Notes under the pieces: model-generated | The model's input: the letters and a program-made list of their open reading frames with translations, nothing else | Told to the model about the DNA's origin: nothing | Database searches by the model: none | Made by a program: the position numbers and the translations under genes | Origin: Lentzea albidocapillata subsp. violacea | GTDB lineage: Bacteria; Actinomycetota; Actinomycetes; Mycobacteriales; Pseudonocardiaceae | Length of the DNA: 64,000 nucleotides | Assembly (NCBI RefSeq): GCF_900100275.1 | Contig: NZ_FNET01000007.1 | Location: 280,119 to 344,118 of the forward strand | Reading direction: 5' to 3' | In this document: positions 42,771 through 52,191 of the stretch, in pieces | Position numbering within the stretch: the stretch's first letter is position 1 | How the letters are laid out: each line of letters opens with the position of its first letter

Positions 42771-43550
42771 TTAGCCGCGCACGTGTAGCCCGAACCCCGT
42801 GCGGCCCGCGGGCTCCAGTCCCTCCTTCAGGTGCAGCGAGGGGATCTCGTAGTCACCGAAGTTCTGCCGCCGGAATGCGATCGGCTCGGTCGACTCCAGG
42901 GTGAGCAGACGTTGCTCCCAGGCCTTGGCGACGTCCGCGTAGTCCTCGCTGGTCATCCGGTCGACGCCGTACAGCACGAACGGCGGCAGCGCCTCGATGC
43001 CGGGGTAGTAGAGGATGCCGTGATGGATCGGGAACAGCAGATCGTCGATGGGGCCGTTGATCCCGCGAGCGGCGTAATGCGACTCCGGACCACCGGCGGT
43101 CACCGACAGCAGAGCCTTCCTGCCCGCGAGGGTGCCCTCGCCGAAGCGCTCGCCGTACTTGGTGTCGCTGTGCACGCCGACGCCGTACGCGAAGTGGTAG
43201 GTGAACACCCGGTCGACCCAGCCCTTCAGGATCGCGGGCATCGTGTACCACCACAGCGGGAACTGGAAGATGATCGTGTCGGCCCACAGCAGCTTCTGCT
43301 GCTCGGCGAGGACGTCCGGGGTGAGCATCCCTGCGTCGAACGCCCGGCCAGAGTCCAGAGCGACCTTCAGCGGACTTGAGGCATCGGGGCCGTAGTCCGC
43401 GGCGTCCACGGCCGCCTTCCAGTTCATCGCGTACAGATCGCTCACCCGTACCTCGTGCCCGACGGCCTCCAATGTGGACACCGCGAGATCCTTCAGCGAG
43501 CCGTTGAGCGACTTCGGCTCCGGGTGGGCGTAGACGATCAGCGTCTTCAT
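42771..43550 (-). CDS. NAD(P)H-dependent quinone oxidoreductase
   Basis: A 259-residue flavodoxin-like enzyme of the NQO1/Flavodoxin_2 family. The N-terminal HPEPKSLNGSL binds FMN/FAD phosphate, and FQFPLWWYTMPAILKGWVDRVF forms the second signature. It reduces quinones by two electrons, protecting from redox stress. It is divergent from an XRE/MmyB-type regulator, a frequent pairing. The ATG is preceded by an AAGGAG-type site. Confidence 0.92.
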   Translation of the reverse strand: MKTLIVYAHPEPKSLNGSLKDLAVSTLEAVGHEVRVSDLYAMNWKAAVDAADYGPDASSPLKVALDSGRAFDAGMLTPDVLAEQQKLLWADTIIFQFPLWWYTMPAILKGWVDRVFTYHFAYGVGVHSDTKYGERFGEGTLAGRKALLSVTAGGPESHYAARGINGPIDDLLFPIHHGILYYPGIEALPPFVLYGVDRMTSEDYADVAKAWEQRLLTLESTEPIAFRRQNFGDYEIPSLHLKEGLEPAGRTGFGLHVRG

Positions 43551-43688
43551 GGGAACTCCTTCGGATCGGGTGCCTTCGATCCTGGGCGCCGCGGCGCCCG
43601 GCGTTCAGGGGTGCTTCTTCCATCGGACGGGACTTCCTGGTACCGGCAGGACCACCTTCACGGGTACCACCGAGGCCATACTGGGGGT
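43551..43688. promoter_or_regulatory. Divergent promoter with paired GGTACC motifs
   Basis: The gap between the quinone reductase and its regulator contains GGTACC at 43639 and 43663, 24 bases apart. They are candidate regulator sites; the spacing of about 2.3 helical turns is suggestive only. Confidence 0.3.
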
Positions 43689-44564
43689 ATGGACGATCTT
43701 GCGGGCTTCCTGCGGACCCGGCGTTCCCGGGTCGACCCGGCGGCCGTCGGCATTCCCACCGACAGGCACCGCCGCGTCGAAGGGCTGCGCCGCGAAGAGG
43801 TCGCACATCTGTCCGGAGTCAGCGTTGACTACTACGTACGCTTGGAGCAGGGCCGCGCGACCCAGCCCTCCGAACAGGTCCTCGACGCGCTCGCCCGCGT
43901 CCTCGGCCTCGACGAGACCGAACGCGGGCACCTCTACCGGCTCGCCCGGCAGCGGCGCCGCAGAGCGAAGGCGCCGGGCGGGCGGGTCCGGCCGGAGCTG
44001 CTGCGCGTCCTCGACCTGGTCACCGACGCACCCGCGCTGATCATGGATCACCGCTTGGACGTGCTCGCCGGGAACCGCCTCGCCGGACTCCTCTACGGCC
44101 GGCCGATACCTGGCCTGAACACCGCCAGGCACATCTTCCTCGAGGAGGCCGAGCGCGGCCTCTACGCGGACTGGGAGAACTGCACCCTCGACGTGGTCGG
44201 ACACCTGCGCCTGGCCGCGGGCAAGTATCCAGAGGACCCCCGCCTGGCCTCGCTCATCGGCGAGCTGGCGATGGGCAGCGAGCGCTTCCGCCGCCTCTGG
44301 GCCCGCGCGGACGTGCGCGCCAGGGCACATGGACGCAAGGCGTATCGGCACCCGCTGGTCGGACTGCTGGAACTACACCAGGAGAACTTCGCGCTACCGG
44401 ACGAGTCAGGTATGGAGCTGCTGGTGCTGTCCGCGGCCCCCGGCAGCCCCGCCGAGGACGGGCTGCACCTGCTCGCGAGCCTGGGCGCGCACAGCGGTGA
44501 CGCTCACCCCACAATGACCGAAGTATCAGATAGCTGTCATGTCAACGCGGACTCTGCGCAGTGA
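43689..44564 (+). CDS. XRE family regulator with MmyB-like ligand domain
   Basis: A 291-residue protein. An HTH of the XRE type occupies 5-80 (VSVDYYVRLEQGRATQPSEQVLDALARVLGL). The rest is the MmyB-like PAS-related domain (ALIMDHRLDVLAGN, ERGLYADWENC). The ATG at 43689 has GGGGG upstream and is chosen over an earlier frame that lacks a site. It probably regulates the divergent quinone reductase in response to a fatty-acid-like ligand or quinone. Confidence 0.88.
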   Translation: MDDLAGFLRTRRSRVDPAAVGIPTDRHRRVEGLRREEVAHLSGVSVDYYVRLEQGRATQPSEQVLDALARVLGLDETERGHLYRLARQRRRRAKAPGGRVRPELLRVLDLVTDAPALIMDHRLDVLAGNRLAGLLYGRPIPGLNTARHIFLEEAERGLYADWENCTLDVVGHLRLAAGKYPEDPRLASLIGELAMGSERFRRLWARADVRARAHGRKAYRHPLVGLLELHQENFALPDESGMELLVLSAAPGSPAEDGLHLLASLGAHSGDAHPTMTEVSDSCHVNADSAQ

Positions 44565-44906
44565 CGCGTCGCGCGCATCAGCGGGCCAGCCGGGTCCAGA
44601 CGTCGATGAGGAAGAGTATGACATCTGGCCTGGCCGTGGCCGGGCACGGCGAAGGATGCCAATGTCCTAAGTGGACTAAGTTGATGTCCGAAATCCTGTG
44701 CACGCTTGGTGATTCGGCTCTAGGCTCTCGTATCGAGGGCGCGTTGTTGTTCAATTGACATGCCATCCGCTGTTCTAGCCGGGGAACTTTCCGGTGAACA
44801 TCGCCAGTTCCGAGTTCGGGTGTGCGCGGCGTGGCGAGCATCGTGGTGGAGTCGGGGCTTGAGGAACATCAGAACGATGTACGAGGAGAACTCGGGAGGC
44901 AAGGGC
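44565..44906. other. Intergenic region, nothing recognised
   Basis: No supported gene on either strand. Its base composition is lower in GC than the flanks, and it joins the XRE gene to a glycine-rich remnant. Confidence 0.35.
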
Positions 44907-44943
44907 GCGGCCGCCCTGCCTTGAAGGTGGGCAGGGCGGCCGC
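44907..44943 (-). terminator. Perfect 14-base hairpin, terminator-like
   Basis: GCGGCCGCCCTGCC and GGCAGGGCGGCCGC flank a nine-base loop. It lies five bases past the stop of the glycine-rich gene remnant on the minus strand and probably was its terminator. Confidence 0.65.
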
Positions 44944-44948
44944 TGCTG

Positions 44949-45252
44949 TCAGTTGCTTGGCGGGTTGTCCCAGGTGAGCAAGATGTAGCCGTCGCCGCCG
45001 GGTCACAGGATTGGTTGCTCGAACCGGCGCCACCGTCCGTTCCGATCGAACCATCGACGCCCTGCTCGCCCTTGCGACCGCCGTTTGGAGGTACGCCTCG
45101 CCTCGACGCCCATGAAGCCGGTGCTGCCCTGGGAAGCCTCGCCGCCATGGCCGCCGGTCTCAGGCTGGCCAGCCTCACCGCCGTTGAGGACGTTGATTTC
45201 GGCGTTGTCGCAGTTCGACCCGCCGGTGTCGCCGTCGCACCCGCCCTTTGAC
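44949..45252 (-). pseudogene. Glycine-rich collagen-like protein, C-terminal remnant
   Basis: On the minus strand the frames carry Gly-rich sequence (GGEAGQPETGGHGGEAS, NGGRKGEQGVDGSIGTDG) and end with GGDGYILLTWDNPPSN before a stop at 44949. The Gly-rich parts lie in different frames, so at least two frameshifts are present and the front is missing. A hairpin follows the stop. It was probably a surface structural protein. Confidence 0.6.
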
Positions 45253-45372
45253 CAAGTCCTAACCGATTAGTCCTCCTTTGAACACGTGGGGGTAGCGCGG
45301 CGATCCGGGATCCGAGAAGGTGAGGTCGATCGATCGGAAGCCGCCGGTCGATCGATCTTGGGGGAGACATTC

Positions 45373-46608
45373 TTGAAGCGATTGTTGCTGCACACGATCA
45401 GCTCGATCGGTCTGACCGCGGCCGCGGTCCTGGTGGTTCCGGGTACGGCCTCGGCCGCGCCTGAAGCCGTCGCCGAGCGCGCCGGCCAGATCGAGGCGTA
45501 TCTGCACACCTATCCTGGGTTGACCCCGGCCGAGGCGGCCGACCGGGTCGACGGCCAGGCGGCCCGGGCCGCCCTGCTGAAGCGCCTGTCGACCGAGCAC
45601 GCCGCCTCCTTCGGCGGCTCCTGGTTCGACGCCCGCACCGGTGTGCAGCACCTGAACGTCGTGGGCTCCGGCACGGCCGGCTTCACCGGTCTGGCCGCCA
45701 ACGCCGGTCTGCGGGTCAAGGTGCACCCGGCCGAGTACACGATGGACGAACTCACCGCGCGCACCGACGCGATCCGCGCCGACCGTACGGCGGCCGGGGC
45801 CGGACGGCTGGGCGTGGGCATCGACCCGCAGAGCAACCGCGTGGTCGTGGCGGTGACCTCGGCCGCCGCAGCCCGGTCGGCGCTGGGCGCGGCGGCCACC
45901 GACCCGGCCGTCGTCACCACAGTCACCACGGCGGTTCCCGCCGTCCCGGAAGCCTGCCACAGCCGGTACAACTGCTCGGCGCCGCTCCGCAGCGGTGTCG
46001 CACTCCGGCAGGCCGGCACGAACCTTTGCTCGGTCGGCTTCACGGTCCGAGACGGCAACGGCACGCGGTGGACGGTGACCGCCGGGCACTGCATGCGCCG
46101 GGACGGCGAGATCTGGTCGCACAACACGGTCGACATCGGCCCGATCGGCAACGCGTGGATAGGCGACAACATCGACGTGGCCCGGATCCGGATGAACCGG
46201 GCGCCGTGGGCCGACGCCTCCGGCGGCTGGCTGTACAACGAGGGCAACCCGAACAGCCCGGTCGCGCTGAACTCTGCCGTCACCCGGTACGCCCAAATCC
46301 AGCAGGGCGACTCCGTCTGCCTGCAGGGCTACAACTCCAACGCCCGGCACTCCTGCGGTGTCATCACTCACGCGGCCCACCCGGATTACAACGGCATGAC
46401 TCGCGTCGACTTCGACGGCTGCCAGGGCGACAGCGGCGGCGGCTGGTACGCCCCCAACAGCGGTAACCGGACCGCCTACGGCACCCACGTCGGCGGTCCG
46501 CTGACTTGTCACTCCCAGTACGGCTGGTCTGTGTTCTCGCCGCTGCCGGCGCTGAACGCGTTCTGGGACCGGCACTCGGCCACCACGATCCGGGTCGAGA
46601 CCCGCTAA
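45373..46608 (+). CDS. S1 family serine protease, streptogrisin-like
   Basis: A 411-residue secreted protease. The TTG start at 45373 follows GGGGGAGA. Residues 1-29 are a signal peptide (ending ASA), about 30-195 a propeptide that should fold the enzyme, and the chymotrypsin-fold catalytic domain follows. The catalytic triad is His239 (TAGHC), Asp268 (NIDVARI) and Ser354 (GDSGG), and paired cysteines give disulfides. It acts outside the cell on proteins. An upstream in-frame ATG at 45286 would precede an implausible signal peptide. It is a single-gene unit. Confidence 0.92.
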   Translation: MKRLLLHTISSIGLTAAAVLVVPGTASAAPEAVAERAGQIEAYLHTYPGLTPAEAADRVDGQAARAALLKRLSTEHAASFGGSWFDARTGVQHLNVVGSGTAGFTGLAANAGLRVKVHPAEYTMDELTARTDAIRADRTAAGAGRLGVGIDPQSNRVVVAVTSAAAARSALGAAATDPAVVTTVTTAVPAVPEACHSRYNCSAPLRSGVALRQAGTNLCSVGFTVRDGNGTRWTVTAGHCMRRDGEIWSHNTVDIGPIGNAWIGDNIDVARIRMNRAPWADASGGWLYNEGNPNSPVALNSAVTRYAQIQQGDSVCLQGYNSNARHSCGVITHAAHPDYNGMTRVDFDGCQGDSGGGWYAPNSGNRTAYGTHVGGPLTCHSQYGWSVFSPLPALNAFWDRHSATTIRVETR

Positions 46609-46657
46609 TCAGACGCAGCGGGTGCGGCCGTCCCCTCGGCGGCCGCACCCATCCGGT

Positions 46658-46876
46658 TCAGTCGGCGGCCATCCCGCGTTCCCCGCCGAGGGCGATGAAC
46701 GTCCGCGCCCGCAGCATCAGCCGGTTGCCCTGTCCGGTCGCGTCGAGCAGATCCGCGTCGATCGCGTCCAGGAGCGCCTGCGCCTGCGCCGGAGCGCCCG
46801 AGGTGAACGCGGCATCGGCGGCGGCGAGCAACCGCCCGGCCCGGTCCCGGTCCCGGTCGTCGGGTGTCAGCCCGGC
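46658..46876 (-). pseudogene. Remnant of a LuxR-type ATPase regulator
   Basis: The frame reads [20 protein letters not shown] and [17 protein letters not shown], matching the helical repeat region of large AAA-type LuxR regulators. No ATPase or HTH domain is present; the piece ends with a stop at 46658. It abuts the universal stress protein remnant. Confidence 0.55.
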
Positions 46877-47206
46877 CGCGCTTGCGTTCGCCTTCGAGAC
46901 CGCGTCGATGCGCGACGCGCAGCTCACCGTCGTGATGTGCTGGCAGGACTTCATGGCGGAGAGCGCCTACTCGGCGTCGAGGTTCACGGTGGGCTGGGGC
47001 CAGCTTGAGGCCGACGAGCGCAGGCGCACCACGTGGTTGTGCGTGACTGGCCCGTACGCGCGTTGATGCGGTACGGAGCTGAGGCCCAGCTCGTGGTGGT
47101 GGGCAGCCACGGGCACGGCGGTTTCGCCGGCATGTTGCTCGGCTCGACAAGTCAGTCACTCGTCTACAACGCGCCGTGCCCGTTAGCGATCGTGCGGCCC
47201 GACTAG
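46877..47206 (+). pseudogene. Universal stress protein remnant
   Basis: Two pieces in different frames match UspA domains: [18 protein letters not shown] near 46890 and VVVGSHGHGGFAGMLLGS before NAPCPLAIVRPD and a stop at 47204. The GSHGHGGF segment is the typical ATP-binding end of a Usp domain. The front is missing and the parts are out of frame. Confidence 0.65.
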
Positions 47207-47346
47207 GCCGCGTTGCCGGCCGACTTCCTCTTTGTCTTGGCGATGAAGGGGATGTCGGCGAACTGCAGCTCGATGCCGAGGCCGCGCAGCTCGTGGCTCA
47301 GCCGCAGCAAGCTCACCTGGGACAGCGCGAACAGCGTGTCGACACC
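47203..47346 (-). pseudogene. Unidentified C-terminal gene fragment
   Basis: A coding-like frame with SQVSLLRLSHELRGLGIEL and FADIPFIAKTKRK ends with a stop at 47203, overlapping the Usp remnant's stop. The family is unclear; it resembles the end of a helical protein. It abuts the nuclease remnant. Confidence 0.3.
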
Positions 47347-47886
47347 GATCAGGGACCGCTGCGCATCGTCGGTGCCTACGTGCCCTCCCGCGACGCCACC
47401 CAGGAGAAGACCGAGCGCAAGAAGACGTGGATCGACCGGTTCCACAAGGCCCTCGACAGCACCGCGTCGGATGCTCCGTTACTGCTGCTCGGCGATCTCA
47501 ACGTGCTGGAGCCCAGCCACCGGCCGGTCCACCGCGGCCAGTTTGCGCCATTCGAGTACGCCTTCTACACCGGCTCGACCGAGCGGCACGGCCTCGTCGA
47601 TCTGTTCCGGCACCTCCACCCGGACCAGGTCGAACACAGCTGGGCACGCCGCCCGGAACTCGGCTACCGCGACGACCACGCTCACGGCTCGCCGGCGCTC
47701 GTTCAGCGGCTCATTGCCTGCGAATACGTTCACGAGACCAGGGAACTCTCACCGGACGGCCCCCGGCTGACCGATCATTCGGGACTCGCCGTCCGGGTGT
47801 CGCTGACCGCTGACAGGACGCTGCTAACGTCGGACCCCGCCACGGCGGTCGACGCGCACAACGAGCCGGAGCCGACTCTGTTCTGA
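47346..47886 (+). pseudogene. Endonuclease/exonuclease/phosphatase family remnant
   Basis: About 180 C-terminal residues of an exodeoxyribonuclease-III-like enzyme: IVGAYVPSRDATQEKTERKK, LLLLGDLNVLEP (the metal-site GDLN) and PRLTDHSGLAV with the catalytic DH near the end. The N-terminal half with the first catalytic Glu is absent and replaced by unrelated sequence, so the enzyme cannot be active. Confidence 0.7.
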
Positions 47887-47950
47887 ACTCCGGCACCACC
47901 CGCGCAGGGCACTGCCACCCAGTCAGCCGACCGCGAGGAACGCCCGCCGG

Positions 47951-48439
47951 ATGTCCACCACCCTCACTCCACGCATCGGCGCTCGAGTGCTGCTGCTCGA
48001 CGCCCACGACCGCGTGCTGCTCATCCACGCCTGCGACCCACACGACCGCGGCCACGACTGGTGGGAGCTGCCCGGCGGCGGCTTGGACGAGGGCGAGGAG
48101 CCGGTCGACGCCGCCCGCCGCGAAGTAGCGGAGGAGACCGGAATCGTTCTTCCAGCGCTGGGACGCAAGCTGTGGATCCGGGAATCCCGGTTCCACTACA
48201 AGGGGCGCAACCATCACCGCATCGATCACGTCTTCCTGGCTCGTGCCACGGATATGGCACCGAAGGTTGCACTCAAGCCCACAGAGAACGAGAAGGCTGG
48301 GCTGATCGAACGGCGTTGGTGGTCAGCCGCTGAACTCCGCGAGTGCACGGACAAACTGCTGCCTGCACAGCTCCCCACTCTGCTTGACGACCTTCTCACG
48401 GGCGTCCTGAGCACCACACCGCTGAGGCTGGTCGACTGA
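47951..48439 (+). CDS. Nudix hydrolase
   Basis: A 162-residue protein with a complete Nudix box from Gly43 to Ile65: REVAEETG (57-64) supplies the metal-binding glutamates. It would hydrolyse a nucleoside diphosphate linked to another group; the substrate is not evident. The strand pattern (RVLLIHACD, WWELPGGG, FHYKGRNHHRIDHVFLAR) fits the family and the length is normal. Intact among broken genes, it is convergent with the damaged phosphotransferase gene. Confidence 0.9.
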   Translation: MSTTLTPRIGARVLLLDAHDRVLLIHACDPHDRGHDWWELPGGGLDEGEEPVDAARREVAEETGIVLPALGRKLWIRESRFHYKGRNHHRIDHVFLARATDMAPKVALKPTENEKAGLIERRWWSAAELRECTDKLLPAQLPTLLDDLLTGVLSTTPLRLVD

Positions 48440-48459
48440 TTGTCGGTTCGACCTGGCGC

Positions 48460-49369
48460 TCAGAGGATGAACCACCTGGAGTTCGCGTCCCTTCCCAGCT
48501 GAGCGATCCGCCGATGTACCTCGGCGGCTTGCGGTGTTCTTGGCGCTGACTTCCGCGCGTTCGTAGTGATCATCCTCAGCTCACGCAGGTCCCTGAAGAC
48601 CTCGTAGCCCGACCACTCGCGGACATCCCGCCCGTAACGCTCACAGAACTCGTCGTACTCCTCGGGGGCGAACCCAAACCGCCGGCAGTGGACCTCGATG
48701 GTCACGAGGTCCCACTCCACAGGGCCGAAGACCGCACTTTCCCAGTCACACAGGACTGCTCCATGAACATCGTTGTTCCACAACGTGTTCCGGTGCCGGG
48801 GATCGCCGTGGATGAGGCCAGGTTCGCTCATCTCCACAAACCGCAGGCGAGCAGCCACATCGTTGAGGAACTCTTCCAGCGCGGCCCGTTCGACTTCGGA
48901 GACGAAGGTGCTGGCTTCGATCGAGTGTCGGATCATTCCGAGCGCGTCCAGCTGGGGCAGCTCAAGCGGCATCGTTTTGAGGCTGTGCAATGACAAGAGT
49001 GGTTCTGCGATGTCTCCCGCGGAGACCGCTTGATCCTGTGGGAGATAGCGCCACAGGGTGACCGCACAGCCGGCCAGATGCATCGGCTGCTCGATGTCGA
49101 GCACAGGAACGGTGGGCACGTGTTGCTCAGCCAGCCATCGCACCAGCTTGACGACGACTTCTGTGTGTTTGATGCCGGGACTGCACGACCTTGACGACCA
49201 CCGGTGCCGTGGTGAGCTGGTACACCGCGTTCGTCTGGTGTCTGAGCAGCACCATGCCCTCAGGGTCAAGACCTGCTCGAAGGCATGCCTCGATCGCGAC
49301 GAGTTTGGTGCGGTCCGGCCTGAACGTGAACTCGGTGAGGTGCGTCAGCTCGCGGCCGGCCACCGCCAT
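48460..49369 (-). pseudogene. Frameshifted aminoglycoside phosphotransferase-family gene
   Basis: The N-terminal part (from ATG 49369: ELTHLTEFTFRPDRTKLV and VYQLTTAPVVVKVV) and C-terminal part (KHTEVVVKLVRWLAEQH, LIHGDPRHRNTLWNN, AVLCDWESAVFG) lie in different frames, with a shift near 49180-49190. The HGDPRHRN and DWE motifs are the catalytic and Mg-binding loops of APH enzymes, so the ancestral gene was a kinase-like transferase. One frameshift separates the ATP-binding lysine region from the catalytic loop. Sequencing error is a possible alternative. Confidence 0.75.
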
Positions 49370-49738
49370 CAGGTTCCGCTCTTCGGTGCGACGAGCTCGC
49401 GCAGTTCGCTTACCGCAGGACGTTCCCATCGCTGCGTGGGAATCGCCTGTACGACATCAGTCGCCCGCTTGAGGACGATGCGAGTGCGGTGTTCTGCAGG
49501 CAGATCGAGCAGAGTGCCGACTGCGAGGGCACAAGCGTCGTCGATATCGCCATCGATGGCCTCGCCGACCGCTTGATCCAGCCTGATGAGTGCAGGGTCG
49601 ATGACGAGTGTCGGATCGCTGCGGTAGCGCTCCAGCGCCTCTTGCTGGACGTGACGAGCACGGTCGAACTCACCGAGGTAGGTGAGCGTGCCGGACAGGT
49701 ACAACAACAGCAGCCAGGGTCCCGAAGGCACAGGTTGC
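49369..49738 (-). pseudogene. C-terminal remnant of a TPR-type regulator
   Basis: The frame reads GTLTYLGEFDRARHVQQEAL and LIRLDQAVGEAIDGDID, helical repeats like those of XRE/TPR regulators that accompany APH-type genes. The N-terminal HTH half is absent. The end overlaps the start of the phosphotransferase gene by one base. Confidence 0.55.
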
Positions 49739-49812
49739 GCGTGAGTTGAACATGGATCGAACCAACCTGTACAAGTTGCTGGACGGGAAAGACGAGCCCG
49801 CCGACGGCTGAG
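49735..49812 (+). pseudogene. HTH gene tail remnant
   Basis: Twenty-five codons read QVARELNMDRTNLYKLL before a stop at 49812, which looks like the end of a Fis- or phage-type HTH. It abuts the regulator remnant above at 49735, a clear junction of unrelated pieces. Confidence 0.35.
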
Positions 49813-50033
49813 TGGCTCCTTCGCGGGCCGCTCGGAGTCGACCGGGGAGGACCTCTTGGGGGCCTGGTCGCGCACATCCGATCTGGTTACGACAAACTCA
49901 TGGCGCCGCAGCTGTGGGTTGATCAAGGTGGACTCGCCGACGTGCAGCCAGCCAGCGGGTCGCTGTTGCGGCCAGTCGTGGCACTCAAACCTGAAGTCTG
50001 CGGCAGACTGGTTCTGTGGTCGAAATTGCGTAC
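49813..50033. other. Intergenic junction region
   Basis: No gene recognised. GC content falls along this stretch towards the low-GC gene at 50034. Confidence 0.35.
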
Positions 50034-50753
50034 ATGGTTCGTGAGGATTGGGCACAGCAGGGCGCCGCGATGCAACAACAAAGCGCCGTGATTCGCGACT
50101 GGCTCGGAAGCCCGCCATACGTTTTCGTGATTGTCAACCGGAAGGCTTACGAGTCGGACCGGAGTGCCGACCGTGAGTTCGCGACGTACGTTGCTCGCGA
50201 CGCTGGAGAACGACGCGTCATTGACCTATCTGATCTCAATGAACTTCGACGCGCTGACAAGGTGGTCGCTCATCCGCTCATTGTTGTGCATCCCTTTGAG
50301 GAACGGGATTGTGACTTGCTGCGCGAGATCGTCGCGAGCGAGTCTGTCGCGAGACTGTTCGTCAGCGTTTGGTCACCGGGTGATGTGATCCGTACCTGGC
50401 TCGACGGACTATGTGCTGTCAACCTGAACATCGGGTCCGCACATGAGGCGCCAGACGCGGTGCAGCTTGAGGCGGCGAAATGTTGGGTTGATGAGCAGTA
50501 CAACGGTCTGTCGGGAGGTAACGGCAAGGATGCCGTCGTGCAGCTACTGCGCGTTTTTTCTGCTGCTGGCTATTCGCTCGACGCTGACATTTGGTTGCGC
50601 GCCTTCTTTGCGGCGGGTGGTGAGTTCAAAGAGGCTGTCAAGATCGAGAAGATCATCAAGGAGATGAAGCGCGGCACGCGGCATCGAAGCAAAGCACGTT
50701 ACGGGTCCAATATTCTGAGTGTGCTGCGCGAGCGCGCTGCTGAGACTGAGTGA
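50034..50753 (+). CDS. Unrecognised low-GC protein, possible island gene
   Basis: A 239-residue protein when started at ATG 50034; a GTG six codons upstream also fits. Its codon use is far lower in GC than the neighbours. I do not recognise the family. The pattern is a mixed alpha/beta domain (PYVFVIVNRKAYES, HPLIVVHPFEERDCDLL) followed by a helical basic tail (KIIKEMKRGTRHRSK). It precedes a broken HNH-like gene by about 96 bases on the same strand. Such pairs often belong to defence or mobile islands. A nucleic-acid-related role is only a guess. Confidence 0.55.
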   Translation: MVREDWAQQGAAMQQQSAVIRDWLGSPPYVFVIVNRKAYESDRSADREFATYVARDAGERRVIDLSDLNELRRADKVVAHPLIVVHPFEERDCDLLREIVASESVARLFVSVWSPGDVIRTWLDGLCAVNLNIGSAHEAPDAVQLEAAKCWVDEQYNGLSGGNGKDAVVQLLRVFSAAGYSLDADIWLRAFFAAGGEFKEAVKIEKIIKEMKRGTRHRSKARYGSNILSVLRERAAETE

Positions 50754-50848
50754 TTCCTGCGGTCCGGTATCTGTGGAATTCTCCAATGTCTCGCGCCGGC
50801 CTGCGCGGCGCCGCAGGTGCGCGTCTGGCTCGGCGTAGAGTCTGCCTC

Positions 50849-51650
50849 GTGGGCAAGGGGGCGAGGAACCGCGCCAAGCAGACGATCGTCGAGACGCCGA
50901 CGGCCGTCGGTTTACTGCGACGCAAAGGAGAACCCGGACCCTGCGGCCTGTGTGGTGCACGTCGGGCCTTTGGGTCGAGCTCACGTGCCACCCCAGACGG
51001 CGGGGAATGACCATGGTGTCCAGCGACACTACCTCCGAGTGAAGACTGTAAATGGCCTGCGGACACAGGCTGTGGTTAGGAAGTCTGACGGCGGAATGTA
51101 CGTTTATGGGCTATGTCAAGCTTGCAACAATTCCGCTGGAAAGTGGGATCTTGCGTACGCAGAATTGGCTGCCGGGCTCAAGCGTTGTCGGGCGTCGGGC
51201 TCCGTCCTTGTTTCGGGTGACCGGATGCGTCTGCCTGCTGTGGAATGTGCCCCTGGCGATGTAGCCCGGTCGATCCTCATGGGCCTTTTTGGAGCGAACC
51301 ATCGCCCGCGTGACCGGTACTCGGACCTTGCAGCCGGTTTGTTGGCGGCTAGTGAGCCTCTCGCGCTTCCATGAGGGCTTCACCTCCGATTGGCTCGTCC
51401 GGTTATTTCCCGCCGTTAGCCTGGAACTTGGCTGATGGATGCTCGGCCTACCTCGACGAGCTAGGTTGGGGCGACGCAAGTTCCTGGTTGTCCATTCCTG
51501 CCGGAGAGCGACGAGACGTTAGCATGCTGAGTCCTTCGCTTCCTCTTGTGCAAGATCCGAGTCAAGATCCCCGCGCGTGGGACAGTTTTGTTCACCTGCT
51601 TTCTGATGAGATTACGCCAATCGTCGAATGTACTGGCCCTCCTCAAAGTG
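50849..51650 (+). pseudogene. HNH-like endonuclease gene, disrupted
   Basis: From GTG 50849 the frame encodes PCGLCGARRA (first Cys pair). After a one-base shift near 50970 it continues as RAHVPPQTAGNDHGVQRHYL and LCQACNNSAGKWDLAYAEL (second Cys pair and HNH-like core). Coding sequence resumes in another frame after about 51371 with YFPPLAWNLADG and LSIPAGERRDVS. The pattern of a Cys4-type HNH-like protein is clear, with one frameshift and an internal deletion. GC content is low, as for the gene before it. Confidence 0.65.
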
Positions 51651-52191
51651 TAAATAGCTGTAGGTTCCGCGTGAACATGAGCAATGTTGGCGGCGTCAAG
51701 TGGTGTTTCCACGCGACGTGATCGCTCGGTGAGCAGTTGGTGTCCGTGGTAGTTGATCACTTGTTGTAGGTGGTGCAGCCGCTCGGCGGCATGAGAGCGC
51801 GTTGCAGATCAGCCCATTGACGTGGATTTTGGCGCGGTCGGCGGCGTGTGGTGTTGCGTGGTTACAGGCGCGACGCGAGGCGCCGGGTAGTCAGGTTGTG
51901 CTGCGGTACGGATCACGGCTCGACCTCGTCTGAAGGCTCATTGAGCCAACGCCGGTGAGATGGGGTGTTGCGAGCCCTGGGCGACTCGGATGTCCAACTC
52001 CTTCTCCAACTCCGACACCCTTCAGGTGTCTACGAAGCACAGGCCATGCGTGGCGACTTAGTTGGTATGCGCGAACGGTGAAACCTGCCGGTCCATTTTC
52101 TGGTTTTCTTCCGTTTTTGTTCCTGGTTCGTGCGTGGTTTCGATGATTGGGTTCCTCGGTGCACGAGTACCCACACGACAAGGAGACCGCC
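51651..52191. other. Intergenic region, nothing recognised
   Basis: No supported gene on either strand over about 540 bases. Its lower GC and lack of recognisable domains mark the right end of the low-GC island. The last 60 bases should hold the promoter of the secreted protein gene. Confidence 0.4.

Noticed and set aside
45259..46575. A 438-codon minus-strand frame opposite the S1 protease
   Set aside because: The protease has a full catalytic triad and signal peptide; the opposite frame is a GC-rich shadow with repetitive composition.
51722..52191. Search for a transposase or tRNA attachment site at the edge of the low-GC island
   Set aside because: No transposase motif, terminal repeats or tRNA-like sequence could be identified by eye.
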